Shown: in pieces, positions 1 through 4,823 of the stretch
Numbering within the stretch: position 1 is the stretch's first letter
Layout of the letters: the number at the start of each line of letters is the position of its first letter
Assembly (NCBI GenBank): GCA_031424915.1
Contig: JANPII010000140.1
Span: 1-9,572, forward strand
From: JANPII01 sp031424915
GTDB lineage: Bacteria; Pseudomonadota; Alphaproteobacteria; Rickettsiales; Midichloriaceae
Reading direction: 5' to 3'
Length of the DNA stretch: 9,572 bases
Made by a program: the position numbers and the translations under genes
Notes under the pieces: generated by a model
The model's input: the letters and a program-made list of their open reading frames with translations, nothing else
Told to the model about the DNA's origin: nothing
Databases searched by the model: none

Positions 1-24
1 GCTAATGGTTTGGGTGTTAGGCAT
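1..24 (-). CDS. Start of a downstream isc-operon gene, possibly iscA (partial)
   Basis: An ATG at 22-24 opens a reading frame of eight codons (MPNTQTIS) that is still open at the window edge. It overlaps the last eight bases of iscU in another frame, the kind of short overlap used for translational coupling. In Rickettsiales isc operons iscU is usually followed by iscA or the hscB/hscA genes, and an N-terminus ending in Thr-Ile-Ser would suit an A-type carrier, which often begins with Ile-Ser-Leu-Thr. This identification is inference from eight residues and position only. The upstream A/G-rich stretch is a weak ribosome binding site. Confidence 0.35.
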
Positions 25-415
25 TTTCTTCTGTCTCACGTTTAGTTTTATAATCACGGATTGCGCTCTTAATTGCATCTTCAGCTAAGACAGAACAATG
101 GATCTTAACAGGTGGCAGCGCTAACTCACGCACAATATCAACATTGCGAACTGCTAAGGCTTCATCCATTGTTTTGCCTTTTATCTCTTCAGTAGCGTAA
201 GAGCTAGAGGCAATAGCAGACATGCAACCAAAGGTTTTGAATTTAACATCCTCTATTACTCCAGTTTCTGGATTTACCTTAATCTGTAATTTCATTACAT
301 CGCCGCATGAGGGAGCACCCACCAGGCCCGTGCCTACATTTGGGTCTTTAACATCTAAAGATCCTACGTTTCTAGGGTTCTCATAATGCTCCACAACTTT
401 TTGACTATATCCCAT
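17..415 (-). CDS. iscU: Fe-S cluster assembly scaffold IscU
   Basis: This is the scaffold on which IscS-derived sulfur and iron are assembled into a [2Fe-2S] cluster before chaperone-driven transfer to target proteins in the cytoplasm. The 132 residues match the usual IscU length. The three cluster ligands are present as Cys37 (followed by Gly-Asp39), Cys64 (TFGCMSAIASSS) and Cys107 (HCSVLAE), with His106. Asp39, which keeps the cluster labile, is kept. The LPPVK motif at residues 100-104 is the docking site for the HscA chaperone, so an HscA/HscB system is expected elsewhere. The ATG at 413-415 is preceded by AGGAG (complement of 424-428) at 8-nt spacing. It lies 24 nt downstream of iscS in the same operon. 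Met65 replaces the Gly usual after Cys64. Confidence 0.97.
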   Translation of the reverse strand: MGYSQKVVEHYENPRNVGSLDVKDPNVGTGLVGAPSCGDVMKLQIKVNPETGVIEDVKFKTFGCMSAIASSSYATEEIKGKTMDEALAVRNVDIVRELALPPVKIHCSVLAEDAIKSAIRDYKTKRETEENA

Positions 416-439
416 ATTTAATACTCCTATTGTTTATAT

Positions 440-1663
440 TTAGTGACCACTCCAGTTAATACTTTTGAGGTCAATTCCCTCTTGAACCATTTCCCATAAG
501 GGGCTCAATTCACGCAATCGGTCTATGCTGTTCTTTACTACTTCTATGGCGTAATCCATCTCTGCTTCTGTGGTGAAACGTCCAATGCCAAAGCGTATAG
601 AGGTATGGGCCATTTCTTCATCCACTCCAAGAGCACGTAATACATAAGAGGGCTCAAGGGACTCTGAAGTGCAGGCAGATCCAGATGATACAGCTAGGCC
701 TTTAATAGCGCCAATCATAGATTCACCTTCGATGCAGGAAAAACTGAGATTTATATTGCCTGGAATGCGCTTTATGCGATCACCATTTAGAAATACTTCG
801 GGGATGGTCATCATAGCATCAATGAACTTATCGGCTAGCTTTTGGATGCGCCGATTTTCAAGCTCCATTTGTTGGCCTGCATATTCAGCAGCTGCCCCTA
901 GGCCCACAATTAGGGGGGTAGGCAAGGTGCCGGAGCGCATTCCCCGCTCCTGTCCACCACCGCTTATTAAAGCCTCCATTCTAACTCGCGGGCTACGTCG
1001 TACATAAAGAGCTCCTATGCCCTTAGGTCCATAGACTTTATGGCCGGATATACTTAACAAATCTATATTCATAGCTTCTATATCTAAGGGAAGCTTGCCA
1101 AAGGCTTGAGCAGCGTCAGTATGGAAGAATGCGCCTTTTTCACGACAAATTTTGCCAATCTCAGCAAGCGGTTGTATTACCCCAATTTCATTGTTTACAG
1201 CCATAACAGATACTACTACCGTCTTATCCGTCACTGCATTACGCAGCACATTTAGATCAAGTAGCCCATTACTATCAACTGGTAGGTAAGTTACTTCAAA
1301 GCCTTCTTGTTCTAAATGGCGGCAAGCATCCAACACGCACTTATGCTCAGTTTGTATTGTAACGATGTGGTTGCGGCGCTCACGATAAAAACGTGCCACT
1401 CCCTTTAGCGCCATATTATTAGACTCAGTAGCACCAGAGGTAAACACTATCTCCTTCGAATTGGCATTAATTAATGCTGCTACTTGGGCACGGGCCTTTT
1501 CTACTGCCTCTTCTGCTTCCCAGCCGAATGCATGACTGCGTGAGTGTGGATTACCAAACTTCTCAGTAAAGTATGGTAACATCTGTTCCAATACGTGTGG
1601 ATCAAGAGGCGTTGTCGCCTGGTAATCCATATATATTGGCAATTTCATTTTTTGCTCGCTCAT
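440..1663 (-). CDS. iscS: Cysteine desulfurase IscS
   Basis: IscS is a PLP-dependent enzyme that removes sulfur from L-cysteine, giving alanine and a protein persulfide that feeds IscU and other thiolation pathways. The 407 residues align well with the E. coli enzyme as I remember it, shifted by three. His107 (TEHK) is the acid-base residue, Lys209 (SGHKVYGPKG) forms the internal aldimine, and Cys331 (SSGSACTSES) in the mobile loop carries the persulfide. DYQATTPLDP at 13-22 is the family N-terminal signature. The C-terminus (SPLWEM, then GIDL and SINW) is the IscU-contacting tail of true IscS proteins. The start has TAGGAT upstream, which overlaps the TAG stop of the preceding desulfurase, with only 10 nt between genes. 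The position inside the isc operon agrees with the call. Confidence 0.97.
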   Translation of the reverse strand: MSEQKMKLPIYMDYQATTPLDPHVLEQMLPYFTEKFGNPHSRSHAFGWEAEEAVEKARAQVAALINANSKEIVFTSGATESNNMALKGVARFYRERRNHIVTIQTEHKCVLDACRHLEQEGFEVTYLPVDSNGLLDLNVLRNAVTDKTVVVSVMAVNNEIGVIQPLAEIGKICREKGAFFHTDAAQAFGKLPLDIEAMNIDLLSISGHKVYGPKGIGALYVRRSPRVRMEALISGGGQERGMRSGTLPTPLIVGLGAAAEYAGQQMELENRRIQKLADKFIDAMMTIPEVFLNGDRIKRIPGNINLSFSCIEGESMIGAIKGLAVSSGSACTSESLEPSYVLRALGVDEEMAHTSIRFGIGRFTTEAEMDYAIEVVKNSIDRLRELSPLWEMVQEGIDLKSINWSGH

Positions 1664-1673
1664 ATCTAATATC

Positions 1674-2786
1674 CTAAAAATTACTCACTTTTTGTTGACG
1701 TATATACAATGCTTGCCATGTCTGGCAGAATTTTTGTACATCATATTCTGTATTATCTAAACCCATGCTTACTCTAATTGCACATTGCGCCTCTTTATGG
1801 CTATAACCCATAGCCATGTGTACATAGGGAACTTCTATTTTACCTGACGAGCAGGCCGAGCCAGCACTTACTGCAATACCATACAGGTCAAAATGTATAA
1901 CCTGGGTTTCGGCTAATACTGATGGCATAATTATGGAGCTAGTATTAGGCAATCTTAGGGCATTGGCTCCTGCTATTATCGCTTCAGGATGCATGGTAGT
2001 CAGCTCATTTTCTAACTGATTTCTTAATCTTGTTATCTGCTTATGATGCTGTATTCGCTCTTCAAGTAAACTACAAGCTAAGCCAAAGCCGTGAATTGCT
2101 GCTACATTTTGGGTGCCAGGACGCAAGCGATATTCTTGACCTCCTCCCTGCATGAGCGCCGTAACCGGTAGGGACTTATGTAATATTAGTGCTCCTACTC
2201 CATGTGGCCCTGATATTTTATGGCTACTACAAGTTAGCATATCTACTCCCAACTCGCTAACGCTTACAGGAATGCGCCCCACTGCCTGAGTAGCGTCAGT
2301 ATGGACAAAGGCGCCATACCTTTTGGCCAGATCAACTATCTGACGTAATGGCTGTATTACACCAGTCTCGTTATTAGCTAGCATTACAGAAATTAGTGTT
2401 GGGCCAGGTGTGCTTCTAAGATAATGCTCTAATACCTCAAGTCTAATTATACCATCTTGGTCTACTTCAAGTAACGCCTCGCCTGCAGGTTTAAGCACTG
2501 AAGGATGCTCAGTGGTGCTTACTAATTTATTACGTCCTCCAAAGCCTTTAATAGCAAGGTTGTTAGCTTCAGTGCCAGATGCAGAAAAAACTACGTGATA
2601 GTCATCAGGCACACTAAGTGAGGACTTAACTTGCCTGCGTGCTTCTTCTAATAACTGCTTAGCATACCGTCCGGCATAATGTATGGATGATGGGTTAAAT
2701 GGTACTTGGGGTAATGATGACAACGCTTCTTGCACCCTAGGGTCAAGAGGAGTTGTAGCATTGTGATCTAGATAAATATTAGCCAT
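1674..2786 (-). CDS. Second cysteine desulfurase, NifS/IscS-like paralogue
   Basis: This is a class-I, PLP-dependent cysteine desulfurase related to IscS. Counting from the GTG at 2790-2792 (372 residues), it has His96 (TEHPS), Lys192 (SSHKISGPHG) and Cys314 (SAGSACSSGK), so the active site is complete. YLDHNATTPLDP is the N-terminal signature. I prefer the ATG at 2784-2786 (370 residues), because the protein then begins MANIYLDH as in relatives; neither start has a clear Shine-Dalgarno. The gene overlaps the end of iscR by 8 nt (14 nt with GTG), so translational coupling is likely. Unlike the neighbouring IscS, it ends soon after the last fold elements and lacks the SPLWEM tail that touches IscU. 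A tandem desulfurase pair here is known from Rickettsia; what this copy supplies with sulfur is not known to me. Confidence 0.93.
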   Translation of the reverse strand: MANIYLDHNATTPLDPRVQEALSSLPQVPFNPSSIHYAGRYAKQLLEEARRQVKSSLSVPDDYHVVFSASGTEANNLAIKGFGGRNKLVSTTEHPSVLKPAGEALLEVDQDGIIRLEVLEHYLRSTPGPTLISVMLANNETGVIQPLRQIVDLAKRYGAFVHTDATQAVGRIPVSVSELGVDMLTCSSHKISGPHGVGALILHKSLPVTALMQGGGQEYRLRPGTQNVAAIHGFGLACSLLEERIQHHKQITRLRNQLENELTTMHPEAIIAGANALRLPNTSSIIMPSVLAETQVIHFDLYGIAVSAGSACSSGKIEVPYVHMAMGYSHKEAQCAIRVSMGLDNTEYDVQKFCQTWQALYIRQQKVSNF

Positions 2787-3282
2787 GAGCACGCACCATA
2801 GATAATATAGAAGTATCAGATAGGCTTACGTCTACTAGGGTATCGCCGCTAATCCCTTTAACAGTTTGAATTTTTATATTACGTTGGCATACATCTGCTA
2901 AGTTAATACGATATATAAAATCGTTTATAGTATGTTCAAGGGCTTCCCATAGATTATGAGTAGCGCATAGCGCCCCATCTTTCATGCAGCCAATTTTATT
3001 ATTATTTGGGCATCGGGTCATTTTTATAGACTCTTCAACCGCCTCTATAATGTGGCCAATTGCAATTTTCTCACTTGGGCGTTGGAGTAAATAACCACCC
3101 CCTGGTCCTCTTATAGATTGCACCAACCCCGCCTCTTTTAGCTTAGCAAAAATTTGTTCTAGATAGCTTAGGTCAATTCCCTGCCGTTGGGAAATGGTGG
3201 CTAGTCTTACTGGTCCTTGGGTCTGCATCCCCAGTTCAACCATTGCCATTACTGCATATCGCCCTTTAGTAGATAAAAACAT
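2779..3282 (-). CDS. iscR: Rrf2-family Fe-S-sensing repressor IscR
   Basis: IscR is a winged-helix transcription factor. With a [2Fe-2S] cluster bound it represses the isc operon, and it relieves repression when clusters are scarce. The 167 residues are of normal length. The start MFLSTKGRYAVMAM is the Rrf2 signature, the DNA-reading helix DLSYLEQIFAKL (37-48) keeps the Ser39, Glu42 and Gln43 that match the E. coli recognition residues, and IRGPGGGYLL (58-67) is the wing. The cluster ligands are Cys91, Cys99, Cys106 and His109 (CATHNLW). Spacing between the first two cysteines is slightly longer than in E. coli. It is the first gene of the operon; ATG at 3280-3282 has AAGG seven bases upstream. 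It is probably autoregulated through the operator at 3421-3445. Confidence 0.95.
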   Translation of the reverse strand: MFLSTKGRYAVMAMVELGMQTQGPVRLATISQRQGIDLSYLEQIFAKLKEAGLVQSIRGPGGGYLLQRPSEKIAIGHIIEAVEESIKMTRCPNNNKIGCMKDGALCATHNLWEALEHTINDFIYRINLADVCQRNIKIQTVKGISGDTLVDVSLSDTSILSMVRAHG

Positions 3283-3390
3283 GACTGTACCTTAAATATA
3301 TACCTTCACTTTCGCGAAGATGACGTGCGTACTGTACAAACTATTTTCTGGAAGTTCTTGCTTCGAATGTGCACTCATTTCCTAAACTCG

Positions 3391-3406
3391 GTATTAGTAC
3401 TAATAC
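3391..3406. promoter_or_regulatory. Perfect 16-bp palindrome at the predicted isc start site
   Basis: GTATTAGTACTAATAC reads the same on both strands. It begins at or next to the predicted transcription start of the isc operon. A protein bound here could block initiation, so it is a candidate second operator; as RNA it could form a short hairpin at the 5' end of the mRNA. It does not match the type-2 IscR motif I know. No binding protein can be named. Confidence 0.45.
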
Positions 3407-3412
3407 AGCATA

Positions 3413-3441
3413 ATAATATAAAGACCTACTAAATTAGTCAA
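3413..3441 (-). promoter_or_regulatory. Sigma-70-type promoter of the isc operon
   Basis: On the minus strand, TTGACT (complement of 3436-3441) is followed by a 17-bp spacer and TATTAT (complement of 3413-3418). Both boxes match the consensus in five of six positions. Transcription would start near 3405-3407, leaving a leader of about 125 nt before iscR. Confidence 0.8.
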
Positions 3442-3445
3442 GTAT
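3421..3445 (-). promoter_or_regulatory. IscR type-1 operator overlapping the -35 box
   Basis: The 25-bp minus-strand sequence starts ATACTTGACT, continues AATTT and then AGTAGGTCTT. Compared with the E. coli type-1 IscR motif as I remember it (ATASYYGACT, RWWWY, AGTCRRSTAT), it agrees at 21 of 25 positions, and the mismatches fall in the downstream half. It covers the -35 box of the iscR promoter, as it does in E. coli, so holo-IscR would block polymerase. The conserved recognition helix of the adjacent IscR supports this. Confidence 0.75.
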
Positions 3446-3501
3446 TATCTATTGTGCCTGAGCTATGTATAAACGTTAACTCTGGATAAGATAGTGTAAT
3501 G

Positions 3502-3566
3502 GCTTAAAAGCGACAGTTATAGCATCTTTGGTGCTCGAAAAGACGCTGTAATTGACACTTTTAAGC
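3502..3566. repeat. Nested inverted-repeat structure, function unknown
   Basis: Outer arms GCTTAAAAG (3502-3510) and CTTTTAAGC (3558-3566) pair perfectly over 9 bp. Nested inside them are ACAG/CTGT (3513-3516 with 3546-3549) and AGCA/TGCT (3521-3524 with 3532-3535), so the 65 bases can fold into one stepped hairpin on either strand. No U-tract follows, so it does not look like a simple terminator. It could be an mRNA 3' structure, a small RNA, or a dispersed palindromic element. Confidence 0.45.
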
Positions 3567-3606
3567 GTTCCATACCTTCCTCTTAAACATAGTTTAGGCT
3601 TTTCTA

Positions 3607-4383
3607 TTAATCTAAGCTAGCTGTGTCGCTGTGGGTAACTTCCATTACTTGTTCAATACTTTCATATGTAGCTTCTTCGGTAGTTGTATAAATATTGTGT
3701 GCCGCTACCCTTTCTTCATAGTCTGGAGAATGTGTAGATATAGGCTCTTCAAAAGAAGTTTCACTCTCTTCTAGCGGTGGGGACTCTGCAATTTCTGCCA
3801 TATATTCTGGATTCGTAGATACTTCTAAAGTATGGGTATGAACGATAAGGGAGCTATCCTGATCAGTGTCTTCTATTGTAATATCACATTTGGTTTCAAC
3901 AAGCACTTGATGCTCAGACTCAGCATTTGTAGGGTGATTTGCAATCCCACCATGCTGCACTAATAATGCTGCTACTTCCGCTGATCCTGAGGCACAATCA
4001 AGCGGAGTGCTATCTTGTAAGTTTTTGATATTAATATTAGCGCTATGACCTAGCAATAGTATAGCTAACTCTAAATTATCAAACTGTGCTGCAAGGTGTA
4101 GGGGGGTATTGCCCTGCTGATCCACAGCTAGCACATCAGCTCCGCATTCTAGCAACATTTCAATGATACCTACTGGAGGTTTTATATAGGCGGTGCTATG
4201 TAATAATGGAGCTCCAGACTCTAAGGTGCAATTAGGCTCGGCGCCATCAGATAAAGCATCTCTAGTGCCATATAGATTATGCTCTTCAACGCTTTTGATC
4301 AACAAAGCCGTGGCTTCCTTGTTAGTACCAAAAATGTTGCCCCAGAATTTATAAAAACCATTAGCAATGCTTAAGTTGGACAT
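3607..4383 (-). CDS. Small ankyrin-repeat protein with acidic C-terminal tail
   Basis: This 258-residue protein has an N-terminal ankyrin domain. The best repeats are at 57-90 (GAPLLHSTAY, then MLLECGADV), 91-123 (GNTPLHLAAQ, then ILLLGHSANINIK) and 124-150 (DSTPLDCASG, then ALLVQHGG). A degenerate capping repeat lies at about 22-50. Ankyrin repeats bind other proteins. Residues 155-258 form a Ser/Thr/Glu-rich acidic, probably disordered tail with scattered tyrosines (PEYMAE, PDYEER, ATYESIEQV). There is no signal peptide or membrane segment; if it is an effector, a type IV system would be the likely route. ATG at 4381-4383 has GAGGT five bases upstream. It is monocistronic with its own promoter. 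The partner protein and role are unknown. Confidence 0.88.
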   Translation of the reverse strand: MSNLSIANGFYKFWGNIFGTNKEATALLIKSVEEHNLYGTRDALSDGAEPNCTLESGAPLLHSTAYIKPPVGIIEMLLECGADVLAVDQQGNTPLHLAAQFDNLELAILLLGHSANINIKNLQDSTPLDCASGSAEVAALLVQHGGIANHPTNAESEHQVLVETKCDITIEDTDQDSSLIVHTHTLEVSTNPEYMAEIAESPPLEESETSFEEPISTHSPDYEERVAAHNIYTTTEEATYESIEQVMEVTHSDTASLD

Positions 4384-4400
4384 GATTTACCTCAATATTT

Positions 4401-4430
4401 ATTATGGTGCAATCTAACGCCCTTTCTAAA
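4401..4430 (-). promoter_or_regulatory. Possible promoter of the small ankyrin gene
   Basis: TTTAGA (complement of 4425-4430), an 18-bp spacer and CATAAT (complement of 4401-4406) form a moderate sigma-70-like promoter. It ends about 20 bp before the start codon and lies outside the adjacent inserted element, so the element is not needed for expression. Confidence 0.4.
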
Positions 4431-4451
4431 TAATTTGCAAGAGGTATATCT

Positions 4452-4462
4452 ACCCCTCCCAC
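4452..4462. repeat. Left direct repeat flanking the 360-bp element
   Basis: ACCCCTCCCAC is repeated exactly at 4824-4834 on the far side of the element. The shared sequence extends two bases (CT) to 13 bp, because the end of the element happens to repeat them. This is the expected footprint of a target-site duplication of 11 bp, or 12 bp with one mismatch. Confidence 0.75.
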
Positions 4463-4463
4463 C

Positions 4464-4492
4464 AGGGCTATGACATGATGTTAAGATTAAGT
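4464..4492 (+). repeat. Left terminal inverted repeat of the 360-bp element
   Basis: It begins AGGGCT, then TGACATGA and GTTAAG, each block separated by one variable base. It pairs with 4795-4823 with four mismatches over 29 bp. Confidence 0.8.
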
Positions 4493-4501
4493 GAAGAAGT
4501 G

Positions 4502-4530
4502 TCATTGTGCTGCTTGACCGCACAATCCAG
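4502..4530 (+). repeat. Palindromic repeat unit, copy 1
   Basis: The unit runs TCAT, TGTGCT, GCTTGAC, CGCACA, ATCCAG. It is a small dyad: a six-base stem, a GCTTGAC loop and the complementary stem. The last two stem bases are decayed here (CT where CG would pair). Copy 2 is at 4698-4726 in opposite orientation, with 27 of 29 positions identical. The TCAT / GCTTGAC / ATCCAG frame resembles abundant dispersed repeats I recall from Wolbachia. Confidence 0.7.
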
Positions 4531-4697
4531 AATAAACAAGTACATGTATGCTATATTTGGCAGTAAACCCTGGGATGATATTATTTTTATGTCACTCTTT
4601 TGACCAGACCAGAAGTGACGCCTATGTATAACGTGCCGTTACGCTTGCTTGCCATAAACATAATATTGCTTCATGATAATCTTTCAGGTTTATTTTC

Positions 4698-4726
4698 CTG
4701 GATTGTGCGGTCAAGCCCCACAATGA
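4698..4726 (-). repeat. Palindromic repeat unit, copy 2 (inverted)
   Basis: Read on the minus strand it is TCAT, TGTGGG, GCTTGAC, CGCACA, ATCCAG. It differs from copy 1 only in two stem bases (GG for CT). AATAAAC follows both copies closely, so the homology extends a little beyond the unit. Confidence 0.7.
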
Positions 4727-4794
4727 GCCGTTTTGGAATGTTTGTACAACGGTGATTTACTTACTTTTGTCTAGAGGTTTGTAGCTTATTGTTA

Positions 4795-4823
4795 ACTCAA
4801 CCTTAACCTCATGTCAGAGCCCT
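4795..4823 (-). repeat. Right terminal inverted repeat of the 360-bp element
   Basis: Read on the minus strand it begins AGGGCT and carries the same TGACATGA and GTTAAG blocks as the left end. Its first two bases supply the AG of the addB TAG stop codon. Confidence 0.8.

Larger units (their letters stand above)
3283..3606. other. Intergenic region between the small ankyrin gene and iscR
   Basis: This 324-bp stretch holds the isc promoter, the IscR-like operator, the 16-bp palindrome and a leader of about 125 nt. Its distal half (3502-3566) contains the nested inverted repeat described separately. No tRNA or rRNA and no convincing rho-independent terminator (a GC-rich hairpin followed by a U-tract) was found after the ankyrin gene. 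Two very short frames, 3292-3378 and 3517-3573, both minus strand, are discussed under findings. Confidence 0.7.
4464..4823. mobile_element. 360-bp MITE-like element with terminal inverted repeats
   Basis: The ends form inverted repeats: 4464-4492 and the complement of 4795-4823 agree at 25 of 29 positions, sharing the blocks AGGGCT, TGACATGA and GTTAAG. Exact 11-bp direct repeats flank it. No transposase-sized frame lies inside, so it would be a non-autonomous element moved by an enzyme encoded elsewhere. Inside are two inverted copies of a 29-bp palindromic unit and a central GTCACT/AGTGAC dyad (4591-4596 with 4614-4619), so much of the element can fold back, with arms of unequal length. 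It fills nearly all of the gap between addB and the ankyrin gene. I cannot assign it to an IS family. Confidence 0.75.

Noticed and set aside
669..1007. A 112-codon open frame on the plus strand
   Set aside because: It lies wholly inside iscS on the opposite strand, is Pro/Arg/Ser-rich in a way typical of antisense shadows, and resembles no known family.
3478..3492. DnaA-box-like TTATCCAGA on the minus strand
   Set aside because: It is one imperfect match to the TTATNCACA box, with no cluster of boxes and no origin-type genes nearby.
4591..4619. GTCACT/AGTGAC hairpin as a rho-independent terminator
   Set aside because: On the minus strand it is followed by A-rich sequence, and the T-rich stretch on the plus strand precedes the hairpin.
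4787..4808. GTTAA/TTAAC hairpin after addB as a terminator
   Set aside because: The stem is five AT-rich base pairs with no U-tract, and it lies within the inverted-repeat end of the inserted element.
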